This document shows positions 47,980 through 58,237 of a stretch of 64,000 nucleotides of DNA, piece after piece (positions within the stretch are counted from its first letter, which is position 1; every line of letters begins with the position of its first letter). Made by a program: the position numbers and the translations under genes. Location: the NCBI RefSeq assembly GCF_016920785.2, contig NW_024609884.1:37119035-37183034 (forward strand). Reading direction: 5' to 3'. Origin of the DNA: Ixodes scapularis (lineage: Eukaryota; Arthropoda; Arachnida; Ixodida; Ixodidae). Below the pieces are notes generated by a model. It saw only the letters and a list, made by a program, of their open reading frames with translations. It was not told the DNA's origin and made no database searches.

Positions 47980-49790
47980 AGGGTCTGTGTAAAAATGGGT
48001 GAGCTTTCGTTCGGTGAGCTTTTGTCCGGTGAGCTGTTGTACGGGATTTGATTTCTGTATGATACAAGCTTTATTTGTGCGCTAATAAAGCAGAAATTTG
48101 TTTAGGATATGCTGCGTAGGATATTTTTTCTTTTGCGCGTGAAATATAGACTGGGTGCAGACTATCTAAGGAAAAACTTTCTTTTTCCACCGAAATTTGT
48201 CTTTATGGCCTACACATTGGGTGCGGACGATAGTCATGAAAACACGGTACTTGTTTTGTGGCAATAAACAAATCGCTCGCAATTTTTTATTTTTCTCTTT
48301 TTTTAATAGGCAGTTGACCCCGAAAGCGCGCTATTCGACCTTTAAACTCTTTTTTTTTTTTTCATTTATCGCGTCATCCTTTTCCTGTCCGAAGTTTTGC
48401 CAATGCTAGGTGATTCTGAAACATTGCACGATGGATGCTGCACTTACTAACCCAACTAGCAAGGTCATGAGTCGGGGTCACTTTCCCTCGCGGGGTGCAT
48501 TAAGGCCTCTGAATGCCGTGACTCCAAAGGGAGAGTCGCGACCCCATACGGCCTCCGAAACGTCGCGTTGTGGTGGCCTCTATAGAAGAGCGATGGCCGC
48601 CGCCGCGTCTGTGTCGCGCACTTTTTTCTTCTACGTCTCGCACCCACGTACGCTCTCATAAACATATATCTCCCCGTATATATAATTTTCTGGCTCCTCT
48701 CTTTATCGGGCTGCGCAGGCCCTCTGGACTTCTTATCTGAGGTTATAATTCCTAAGACACGCGGGGACATTTTAAATGTCGCACGGTGCTTCGGCCGACC
48801 CGTTCTAACGGCTGGGCTCCGCGTGGCTCGGAAAATTTATTTATGACCACCTTCGCTCTTTCCCGCGTTATTATCAGCGCCAGAATGGTACGGTACGCGG
48901 AAAGTGCGCGGGCGAGGGCCAGAAAGCAATAAACCTTTACGGTGCGATAATTAGATATGGAGGAAGAGGAGAGGGGGAAAAGCTTCGGGCGCCAGGGGGA
49001 ACTTGTGGGACGCTGTGGGAGAGAAGCCTCCGATGATTAGCAGTGGCCGCGATGTACATGTTCCCTTGCATCAGGGCGTCGGTCATGCTACTCCTATGCT
49101 GTATAGCACTTGCGAAGTTTCTCCATAACGGTTTGGTCTCCAGATTTTGTTGCTCTCTGCTAAGCTTTTTTTTTTTCTTCGTTTTTGTGTATGTTGTGAC
49201 ATAAAGTCGTTCGATATGGCGTAAAGAAGGTCCGCGCCGCCGGAATGGCGCAGACATGTGTGACATTTGCGAAAGAGCTGGACGCTACGCTGCCCGACTC
49301 CTTTTTCACGGTGGCAATTATTGGATCAGGAGTGGTGAGTCTTATAGTTTCCATGCAGCCTCGCTCTCTTCGGTTGCTTTCAAGCGTTGGCGTCCAAACA
49401 CTCGGGGTTGTAAGCCACCCGATCTTCCTGACGATGGCTCGCAGTTATGGGTGATCTTTTTTTCTGGGCGTTTCTGTCACGTATAGTTAATGTTTTTTTG
49501 TTTTTTGTTTTTTTTTTCTCTCTCGGCGGCTTTTGATGCCTTATGACGCGTGTTTTTTTTTTTGTTTTTTTTTTGCCGGCGATTTGGATTTGCTGGACCA
49601 ATGTTCGGTCAGTGCGCATTGCTCAGATTTTTTACCCTCACCTAAATTTCGCAAGGGAAATTTTGTTTTCTTTCTGAATTGTTTAAGCGAGGGCTTGGGC
49701 TGTTTTATGTACAGGATATCTGACACTGAAGAGGCGCTTCTTGACTGATACGTTTTAGTGAGTTTTTACCATAGATACTCTAGTATTGTC
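47980..49790. other. No gene found; regulatory-looking island
   Basis: Poly-T runs lie near 48350, 49170 and 49490-49575. 48655-48960 is repeat-free with GATA/ATTA sites. No supported coding sequence. Confidence 0.4.
48655..48960. promoter_or_regulatory. Candidate regulatory island (GATA + Hox-type sites)
   Basis: TTATCGGG, CTTATCTG, TTATCAGC (GATA cores on the minus strand), TTTATTTATGACC (posterior-Hox-like), TATATAATTTTC and GATAATTAGATATGG cluster in about 300 repeat-free bases. Function is inferred from motif density. Confidence 0.25.
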
Positions 49791-49793
49791 TGT

Positions 49794-50187
49794 TCAACCT
49801 ATGCACGTTTGCAAGAAAGGCTCCTGTGCGCTTCCATTTTGAGTGATGCTGGCGCCGCGTAACATTTCCACCATGTTGGGGTGTGCTATGGGCCACGTCA
49901 TTGGGGTGCGCGAATGTGGACCAACCAGGAAATGCAGTAGCCATGACGAGCTCTGTGACGTGTGGGAATGTGGAAGAGACTTTGACGCGGCCAAAGGCGC
50001 ACGATTGCTGGTCCCGGAAATGGATTGCTGGGCTTGCTCGGATAAAGGCGTGTTATTTGTGTGTGCAGCCTGTCTTGCACTTTTTGAGGGTAAGCAGTAT
50101 GCACTAATCTCGAAAGACGTCAGCGGGACGTGCACCTTGGTACGGGACTATTTCCCCTCTCGGAGGAATGCTGGCTTGCGGCAGTGA
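49794..50187. other. Stretch open on both strands, coding status unclear
   Basis: The plus frame (49843-50187, 114 codons) is cysteine-rich, with CWACSDKG and CAACLALF. The minus frame (49794-50135, 113 codons) contains HPNMVEMLRG. I recognise neither. Composition or a transposon fragment is as likely as an exon. No splice or poly(A) context was found. Confidence 0.2.
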
Positions 50188-50189
50188 GG

Positions 50190-51878
50190 GAGTGAAAGAG
50201 CTTCTGGCTCATTCTGAAACATCCCTAATCGTGACACCGGTCTCGTTCGTGTGTTTGTTGCTTGTCATCTGGATGTGGACTTACGGAGGAGAGCCCCGGA
50301 GAGTCGCCAAATGTCTCTAGGATTCCGCTAGAATCGCCAGCACACTTTCTGTGATGCTAGCCCTGGGGTAACTTCCTTGTTGTGCGTTTTGGCCCTAAAA
50401 AAGGAAGGGGGGGGGGGGGGGCGGGTGCTAGCCCTGAGACAACATGAAGGCTGTAAACAATTTTTAGTGTCCGACAAAGAAAGAAAGCATTATCTCATGT
50501 CACCCCCTGATGGCTGCCGCGCACAGATTGAGACCCCTTAGCTGGACCTGTTAACAAGAAAAAAACAGAACTAATCTCAATAGTTCGGCCGATACCATAT
50601 TGTCAGATTAAACTGGACGCTACGACTGGGGCAAAAATCACACTGCCAGGCTCCAGCCTCCGGCAAAATCTTTCATCAATGCACACTAAATAAAAAAAAA
50701 AAAAAAAACGACGAAGCGTGCTTTTACAGTCCACGCCGTCGGTTTGGTGAACGCGACCGACACGTCGACGTGACTGGAGGCCATCGTGTCAGGCTTGTTG
50801 CCTCACCGGCGCTCGGATAGGCCGCAGCTTCGGCGGGCGTAGCTGGCCAGTTGGACGGACCGTTATTCCAAGGAGAAGGCGGCTCCGCCGACTCCCCGGG
50901 AACCCTTCTGTGCACAACGGGGAACAACGGCAGTGGAGGCCGCTCTTTTATTACGCCTTCATTAGTTGGCCAAACGAGCACGTCGGACGGCGCCAGAAGT
51001 GAGCGCCATTAACTCGCATGCGCGCCCGCGTGTGCGCCTGCGCAGTGGGCACCTGCTATCGCGGAGGAAACAACTTGAGGCATGGATACCGAAACCTGGC
51101 CATAATTCCCCTGAAAGCGGGAGTCATAAAAATGGCTCGGGAGATGGAAGCTCCCCCTATAAGACGAGGGGAGGGGGGTCGACTTATCAAATGAGCTACA
51201 CTTTGTGGGCGCCCAGATGCCTAATTATAGTAACGGTCAGCGCGAGCGCTTTGGGTTGGTGCCGAGCAACAGGGCTGTTGCGTCTAGGTTCTCCGGGATG
51301 CCCTTTAAATAATTAACTCAGGAAGCGGCTCAATCCGAGCCGACTTTCCCTGCGGCTCGTTCACCCATCGAGAGCCATTACTGCGTCGCCTTTGCCACGG
51401 CAAGCCAGGCGCCTTCTTTAGCATACAGGCATAGCTCTCTTTTTCTCTTTTTTGTAACGCTCGCTGCGTGGCCGACACGCACTTGTGGCGGACCGCCCGA
51501 AGTATTGCTGCGCGAGAGCGAGGACGCCTTCAATTTACCGGCCCAGTTCACCAAGGACTCTGAATCGGGTGTTGGTTTTGCCTTCCACAAGCGTGGTTTA
51601 AATTGGCACTGAGGTTTGGGCGACGTTCGATGCTCCCTGCCGGCGTGCGCGCGGCCGTCGGTTGTTATGTATTGTTTCGACCTGGAGACCAGTTTTGAGT
51701 CGTTGCGCTCCTTTGCACATCCTTAATCTTGAGTTCGAGCTGGCGGAAGTCCCATCCTGGATTGGGTCTTCGGAAATGTTGCTTGATATGTTGGGCTCTT
51801 TGGACTCGCTTTGGTTTGTCCTGCAGTTGGGTACATGCATCACATTGGATTTCACTTGGTACTCAAAATCGCCACACG

Positions 51879-51909
<31 letters not shown>

Positions 51910-53136
51910 GGTTTTTATATTTGTATATATATTTCGCCGAGGACAGCCGCGACACTCCAGAATGGCCAGTGACTCACGCCGAGGAAGTTCATGGCGCCGC
52001 GTAATAGTAGAGTGAAGATGTAGTGAGTTTAGACAGATGAGTAAATGGTGATAACGAAGGTTCGCGATTGAAGATGAAGGAATGACGCTGAAGACACATG
52101 AGAACACTCGCTCACGAACTTGCCTTCAAAGTGCCCCAACGTCATCGGGATCGTCGGGAGCTCGCAAATGGAGTGCTCGTATCAGAACTACTAATGTGCT
52201 CATCCGGTGCATTATTTTGGGCGGTTAAAGTTTGAATTGTGTCACTACTTTCAATGAGTAAAACGCAAAACAGCGGTGATTCTATGTTTGTGCTTGCCGT
52301 GCCGCACAATGTGCTATAACATTTGCTCCATTTTGCGAATCTCGCAACAAAAATAAAGTGAAGAACTACTTTTTTTTTTGTATAAGCCGCATAGATATTT
52401 TAAAACTTATTTTTAAGCACCCTTGTTGTTTTATATGACCATAGGAGTACACTCCCACTAACTCGGTATTTTGAACTTTCTGACAACTACATCTAGAATC
52501 ATTGTTAACCTTCAGGGATTTGAAAAAAAAATTCCAATGGAAACTTTCAAGTTTTGAAAGAACATTATCACTGGCAAAGTTGTGAGTAGATAAGTAGACA
52601 TTTTTTATGAATGTCCAGATACGGTGAATCCCGTTAATTGTACTTTGAACGCGACCAAGAACTCGCAAAGAATTAAGTTTTTTCATGCATACTGCCTTTT
52701 TTTTTATTGCGAGTATTGAATTTGTTTTATAAAATAAACAAGGGCAAAGTAATACACATAAGTGAAAAAAAACCTTAAATAAACCATCCTAGCGGACTTA
52801 ACAATGGCTATTTAAATTCTTAAGCAAGTCTATTTTATTTATTTTTTATTTTGTTCATTAACAATGGTTGGTCGCCGAGTGGCGCAAGAGCTTTGGAATG
52901 GAGAAACAGACCACATTAAATATCAAAGGCTATCAAAAATACCTTTCTTTTTTTCCAAAGTGAAATGTGATGCTATTCTTTTCAGATGATTCTGAAACAT
53001 AAATGTAGAAAGGTTTCATCACTGTATCTCAACAACTGGCTGCCAGTTTCAGCCCATATCTATGATATGTATCTTTCGTTTCCATGCTATTATTGTCTGT
53101 GCCAACTTGTTTAAACTATCACCTTTGTTCAGGAAA
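50190..53136. other. No gene found
   Basis: A 15-base G run lies at 50407-50421, an A run at 50692-50708, and a 29-base T run at 51879-51907. 50700-51600 is GC-rich and repeat-free. 52200-53130 is AT-rich. Confidence 0.45.
51185..51320. promoter_or_regulatory. Candidate regulatory island (ATTA sites)
   Basis: GCCTAATTATAGTAACGG and TTTAAATAATTAACTCAGG flank a GC-rich core in repeat-free DNA. Weak, inferential call. Confidence 0.2.
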
Positions 53137-53705
53137 AAATACTTACTTCACTTCACTTTACTACCTTAAAGACCCCTTCGGGGGGCATTGCGTAAGGGGT
53201 GGGATTACAAAATTATCGAACACGGGTGTTACAAGTCTTCAGGGTGAAAGGTGAATTGTTACATTTTCCATAAAGGTAGAGGTGCATGCAATGTCATGGC
53301 AGCGATGTGGCAGGAAAGGCCGTTCCGGTCCGGAGCTTCACGGGGGGAAAGAATGAGACGGAAAAAATAACGGATCCAGTGGATGGGCGTCCAACTTGTA
53401 CTGGATGTCCGGTGCGCTGAGCGATGCCTGCGGGGGTAATATGCTAGGAGGAGTACCGAGTGGAGAATAAAAAAAAGCTTATCAAACAAGCAGAGGGTGG
53501 TTCAGCCTTCAGGGACTATATGCTAATATATAGTATATGAATAAGAAGAATTAACAAATATAGTAGCGCAATTTCGGACTGCTTCGAGTGCGTTGATGAG
53601 ATACACTTGATGAGGGCTCCGGATTGCAGATGCGTATTGAAATGTTGACCTTATTGGTGATTTGTGGACGAGCCATTTAACGTGCGTGTCTGTGTGTGTG
53701 TGTGT

Positions 53706-53720
53706 GGGGGGGGGGGGGGG
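53706..53720. repeat. (TG)n followed by 15 G
   Basis: GTGTGTGTGTGTGTG runs into a 15-base G run inside the LINE remnant, disrupting its reading frame. Confidence 0.9.
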
Positions 53721-53861
53721 CTTGTTGAAGACCAAGTTCCAAGAACCCTAGTGTTTAGTTTGCAGTTGAAATTATGTTGGTAATGTGCTTACGCCAGGAT
53801 AGGTCATCGCTCAGTGACATTAATGTATTTATATGATTCTGATAATTATACCGGGATGTTA

Positions 53862-54096
53862 TACTTCGTTTCACCTTAAGTCCAGACGCAGTCGACGCTA
53901 CGAGCTAATGGGACCGATCGGATAACGGTAAAAGCGCATCACCATGGTGTCCGCAATGTTTCTGTACGTGTTCTATCATCGCTGCGCCAATCATAAAGAA
54001 AAAAGACCAAGCTACTTGCGCTCTTGACGCTGCTTGATTGGTCCCATTAGCTTGTAGCGTCGGCTGCGTGTGGACTACTTAAACGGAAACAAAGTA
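53862..54096. mobile_element. TACTTCG MITE, best copy (235 bp)
   Basis: Inverted arms of about 60 bp start TACTTCGTTTCACCTTAAG and share GACGCAG.CGACGCTACGAG and AATGGGACC. TA flanks both ends (53860-53861 and 54097-54098), as for Tc1/mariner-type mobilisation. It sits inside the LINE remnant. Removing it with one TA rejoins the LINE reading frame around TIANIPV. Confidence 0.85.
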
Positions 54097-54455
54097 TAGC
54101 GATAGTGTGGGGGAAGAGAGGAGGGTTGCGACGGCGGTGAAGGGACATGACTTTACATCTATTAGTTTAGTTACATTAGTCAACAGTCGCGCCATTGCGG
54201 TACTTGGTTAAAGTTTGTCTCAAGGGCTGATTGGTTAGACACGTAGGTAACTCGATAAATAACGCGATCGTCGGCGAACATACGAATCTGACATGATACA
54301 TATGGCAGTAAGTCGTTTAGGCATATTAAAAAAATGAAATACGTTTACAAATCTGTTATGCGAAATTAGAGCGCAGCTCTAGAGGTATTTTGATTTTGTG
54401 TATAACGTGCTAAACATTTTGAAAAAGAAATATATATATATCTATATATATATAT

Positions 54456-55501
54456 CAGGGTGTCGAACCGGAACCGAACCGAAAACCGGAACCGAACCGG
54501 TATTTTTTCCGGAACTGAACCCGCATCCGAACCGTTATATTGTTATCGCGATGAACCCGAACCGGAACTGAACCGAAAAAAAAAATAACGGTTGCCGGCT
54601 CATGTCAAAACGGTTCGGCCACGTGCTGTTGACAATGAATGTGCTATCAATGCCATTTGTTTTTAAGTGCCGTCAACTGACACACACCTCGCTTACATAT
54701 TTTTCTTCTCCACTCAGTCTTAGGAATATAAACGCTACATCCATGAATCTTGACAAACTCTGCATCCTATAAACGTCCAGGTAATATAGTGTGCGATGTA
54801 GTTAGTTTTGTGCGAGTGGCGGCCGCTGACGAAAGCCAGCACCACGATGCATCCGGTTTCGTATAGGCACTTAGAAGCATAAATATTTGTGAGACAGCGA
54901 ACTCTTCTATTTTAATATTTATCCTATTACGTCCTTCTGGCGTTGCGTTCGGTGAAGTGTTTTTCATATTCCGTATCTTGTTTAATGAAAACTTCTTTAA
55001 GGGTCTAATTTGAGTTACCGAAGGCTAGTTCAAACAAAGAAAGCTGTATTTTCTCCCCACTGTTCCTTCAATTGCTTACACGCCGAGATGGCGGGATAGT
55101 TAGCGAGTTCTACTTGTAAGTGGGTTTCTAAGGAGGTCGCGGATTTTACAGCTACTGCGTCGGACCCAATTAGATGAAGTCCGAATGCGTAAACGTCGGT
55201 GAGGTAACCTTTGAGTGCACATAAAGAAACCATTCCTGGTAGAAATCCCTGAGCCTTACACTACGATGTGTCCCGTTTCGTATGTGCTGATTTCAGATAT
55301 TTTATTTGTAATTTATTTTGATGTTGCAATTTGTCATTTATAATTTCCGAACCGGTTCGCGAACCGGTTCAGCGCCCCGAACCGGTTCGCGAACCGGTTC
55401 GCGGATCGAATTAATCGAACCGGAACTGAACCGGAACAAAATAAATTTACCTGAACCTGAACCGTAACCGAACCCGTATTTTTTTTTTTTGGTTCGACAC
55501 A

Positions 55502-55504
<3 letters not shown>
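54456..55504. mobile_element. hAT-like element (CAGGGTGTCGAACC ends), 1049 bp
   Basis: The ends CAGGGTGTCGAACC and GGTTCGACACACTG are inverted with one mismatch. Subterminal blocks are rich in CCGAACCGGAAC-like words and self-complementary GAACCGGTTC. (AT)n on both sides hides any 8-bp target duplication. The interior has no transposase, so it is non-autonomous. It sits inside the AGAGCGC-type element. Confidence 0.7.

Positions 55505-55545
<41 letters not shown>
55505..55545. repeat. (AT)n microsatellite
   Basis: Pure AT run of 41 bases that continues the (TA)n found left of the hAT-like element at 54430-54455. Confidence 0.95.
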
Positions 55546-55547
<2 letters not shown>

Positions 55548-55685
55548 TCACCCTCCTTTTGTCCTCTTTCTCCTTCGTACCCTCCTGCTGCTACCCTTCT
55601 CCCCTCCTCCTTCGTACCCTCCCCTCCTCGTCCTGTGTAGTCTCTCCTCCTCCTTCGTACCCTCCTCTCCCCCCTTCCACGGCTT

Positions 55686-56025
55686 CCCCGCTGCATTTAG
55701 CTGGAAAATTGACACCACGTTACCTCAACACCAATTCAATTGCCCCGCTAAATTTAGCGGGGAAAATGGCGTCACATGACTTCTTATCACGTCACTTATG
55801 AATAAATTCAGTTTCTGCGCTAGATTTGGCGGGAAAACGGACGTCACATTACCTCAGCACTAATTCAATTCCCCGCTAAATTTAGCGGGGAAACTAAATT
55901 GGTGTGTAGGTCTGTGACGTCCCACAATGCAACCCTGCGCATTCAGTTTCCCCGCTAAATTTAGCGGTAAAACTGTCGTCACATCACCTCAACGCCAATT
56001 CAGTTCCCCACTAAATGTAGCGGGG
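55686..56025. repeat. Array of six CCCCGCTAAATTTAGCGGGG hairpins
   Basis: Perfect 20-base palindromes lie at 55743-55762 and 55871-55890. Degenerate copies lie at 55686, 55815, 55950 and 56006. Successive starts are 57, 72, 56, 79 and 56 bases apart, so the unit is a dimer of about 130 bases. Between hairpins, words such as ACGTCACAT, TTACCTCA and CCAATTCA recur. Palindromes are preserved better than the linkers. Role unknown. Confidence 0.8.
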
Positions 56026-56882
56026 AAACTGGGACGTCCCGTAATGCAACGCGCGCGGTTACGCCTTCAGCGACGGTGACGCCGACGCCGATCAACGCGG
56101 AAACGGGTGCCTAAGAGCTGCGCTCTGAAAAGGGGGACCGAGGACAGACTTTGGGGGGATGCCTGATGTGACTGGGAGAGGATCAGAGGACTGGTTGTTA
56201 GCAAGGACCGATTGCGAGCGGTTATTAAAGAAATTGTGTGATCCATTTTAAGATATCGGGGTTTAAATCAAGCTGGGTAAGTTTTAGTATCAAACGTTTA
56301 TGGGGGTAGCTTGTCGAATGCCTTCACAAAATCTAGAAAAATGGCGTCAGTACGCATGTTAGAGTCAAAATTAGAATGAAGACCACGAAGAAAGATGGCC
56401 ACGGCTGAGTTTTGCAACTGAATACCTTGCGAAATCCGCGCTCGAAGGAAGAGAAAACTTTAGTTAAGAAAACGCATTACTGGGAAGTGTTGTATGACTG
56501 ACATTTTCCATGATCGTGCAGGCCACGCTCGTTAAAGATAAGGGAAAGTTATTTAGTGGAGAATCTTTGTTACCTGATTTGTAGACAGGAACGACCTTTC
56601 CCATTTTCCAGTCTTTTGGTGTGTAACCTTATTGAGAATAACTGAGTGACTAGTAAACACAAATATGCGCAGATAATCTTCTGGAAATTTTTTTTTTTAA
56701 GTTTTATCTCCGCCAGTTGACGATGATAGCCTGATGTTTTTATTTAAAAACAAATTGCTACCAGCAAAAACAAAATGTAACGGAGAGCAAGAGATTTACT
56801 CATCCTATGGGTTAAAATTGCGATGGGAAGACAATGGGAAGTATACTGAAAAAAAAAATGATGGAATGGTAACAACTAAGCG

Positions 56883-56884
<2 letters not shown>

Positions 56885-56930
<46 letters not shown>
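56885..56930. repeat. (AT)n microsatellite, left of palindrome
   Basis: Pure AT run of about 46 bases. Confidence 0.95.
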
Positions 56931-56931
<1 letters not shown>

Positions 56932-57022
56932 CGGGCATGGTGGCGGGAGGCCGAAGGCGTGGGTATAAAAACTGAGAAGAAAAAAACCCTTAGTGAAAAA
57001 CAGCAACAACGGACGATTTAAT

Positions 57023-57061
57023 CTTCGACGTTTCGGCCGGAGTCCGGCCTTCGTCAGGAAG
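57023..57061 (-). ncRNA. Hammerhead-like motif, minus-strand copy
   Basis: Exact mirror of the plus-strand motif at 57062-57100, produced by the palindrome. Same stems and core. Confidence 0.6.
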
Positions 57062-57100
57062 CTTCCTGACGAAGGCCGGACTCCGGCCGAAACGTCGAAG
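57062..57100 (+). ncRNA. Minimal hammerhead-like motif, Penelope type
   Basis: 5'-3': CUUC (stem I), CUGACGA (core), A, GGCCGG-ACU-CCGGCC (stem II), GAAA, CGUC (cleavage expected after this C), GAAG (pairs with CUUC). The core boxes CUGANGA and GAAA are canonical. ACGU can only form stem III between two copies, as described for dimer-type hammerheads of Penelope-like elements. An unpaired A precedes stem II. Confidence 0.65.
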
Positions 57101-57151
57101 ATTAAATCGTCCGTTGTTGCTGTTTTTCACTAAGGGTTTTTTTCTTCTCAG

Positions 57152-57155
<4 letters not shown>

Positions 57156-57187
<32 letters not shown>
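57156..57187. repeat. (AT)n microsatellite, right of palindrome
   Basis: Pure AT run of about 31 bases. Confidence 0.95.
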
Positions 57188-57189
<2 letters not shown>

Positions 57190-57830
57190 CCGGGATGTGA
57201 TTCCTGCCCCATTTAAGTCGCATTGCCCCGAAGTGCTTACCCTGCTACTGCTTGTTACATTTAGTCAAAGTGTAGGGAATTCGCGTCTACATTGCCTTAG
57301 ACGTTTATTTCGCTTTCTCAATACGGTAACAACAGCTTAGGCGTCGATATTCCGAAGAATCGTTACGGTAGGCTCGCGCGAATGTTCAAACATTTCGAAT
57401 ATTCCTTCGAATATAGCACTATTATTGCATTGTTCTCACTGAGCGCAAACTGTACACAGAATTCCCGCAGTATTTCTCGTTGTTCGGGGGCTAATCGTCA
57501 ATAATCGGCTAACTAAAATATGTTTTTTGAGTTTTAGAGCGCAGTTTGTATGGGCCGATTCGTTTGCAGCGTAGAGCGCACTTCTCACCGCACAGAGGTG
57601 CTTTGGGGAAAAGCAACACCCGCGGAGTGAACGTCGCGATTTTGCGACTTAAACTTTGCCGCAGCGCAGCCACGTGCTCAGGGAGAATGAACTTCCTCAA
57701 CGATGGATAATGCATGCACCGGCATCAGGTATAAAAACAAAAGAAAAAACACACACGCATATTGGGGTATTTTTATGTCAAAATTCTACCGTGCAGTAAA
57801 GTTTCGAATATAAGCCCGCGCATAGATAGC
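57190..57830. other. No gene found
   Basis: The minus frame 57509-57715 has no recognised domain. I see nothing repetitive here. Confidence 0.45.
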
Positions 57831-58237
57831 CAGGGTGTCTCATAGAAGACTTTAAAAAAAGCCCTAAACATAGGGTGGTTGTGAAAAAGGAAAAAAAAAA
57901 AACTTTCTGAGAACAAACCGCCAGCCATGGCGGACGTCAGGAATTGAAAAGAAAAACTAATTAGCTAAATAATTACCTAAAATATACTAATTAACTATTT
58001 AATGAGTCAAAAATAAACATGGTTTTAATTAGAAACTTATCAGCATCATCGAAATCCACCAAATAAACTCATTTTAGAAAGATATAAAGCCGGGACAGCA
58101 TTTTTACGGCATTCCGAAAAAGCGCTCAATTTGGACGCGTTTCAAGGTTTCGGTTTCCCATCCGAGCACATTTTTGTGCCAGCAGTCCTGCTCCTCAGTG
58201 GCCGAGAGACGCAATACACGTGCGCCATACTTCCCTG

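Larger units (their letters stand above)
54336..56126 (-). mobile_element. AGAGCGCAGCTCTT-family element, long copy with hairpin array
   Basis: On the minus strand it starts AGAGCGCAGCTCTTAGGC at 56126 and ends AGAGCTGCGCTCTAATTTCG plus GTAAACGTATTTC at 54336. Both ends match the short copy at 42452-42907. It contains a tandem array of hairpins (55686-56025), a polypyrimidine tract (55550-55680 on the plus strand) and (AT)n. It splits the LINE between GIPPKSVLGPP and NDLLPYV. A hAT-like element has entered its (AT)n. No coding capacity; class unknown. Confidence 0.7.
53137..56690 (-). mobile_element. LINE remnant with RT palm motifs, interrupted
   Basis: Read on the minus strand: KDWKMGKVVPVYKSGNK (about 56600), FLDFVKAFDKLP (motif A, 56311-56347), GIPPKSVLGPP (about 56140-56165), then after an insertion NDLLPYVSCQIRMFADD (FADD, about 54270), then after a second insertion DLSWRKHITNIIST and SPHQVYLINALEAV, then DRNGLSCHIAAM. 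The 3' part is CCCCGAAGGGGTCTTTAAGG with a GAAGT-type tail near 53140. The order matches CR1/Jockey-like reverse transcriptase. Frameshifts and stops show it is dead. Without the insertions it is about 1.5 kb, a 5'-truncated copy. Confidence 0.85.
56964..57159. repeat. Perfect 196-bp palindrome
   Basis: The arms 56964-57061 and 57062-57159 are exact reverse complements with no spacer, centred on AAGCTT. Each arm carries TGAGAAGAAAAAAACCCTTA, CAGCAACAACGGACGATTTA and one hammerhead-like motif. (AT)n borders both sides. A perfect palindrome can mean a very recent inverted duplication or a library/assembly fold-over artefact. Confidence 0.9.

Noticed and set aside
53161..53190. TTAAAGACCCC as a TTAA-element end
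   Set aside because: It is part of the LINE 3' untranslated region (GGGGTCTTTAAGG on the minus strand). No partner terminus is found.
55489..55801. Plus-strand frames over the pyrimidine tract
   Set aside because: Translation of (AT)n and CTCCTC low-complexity sequence only.
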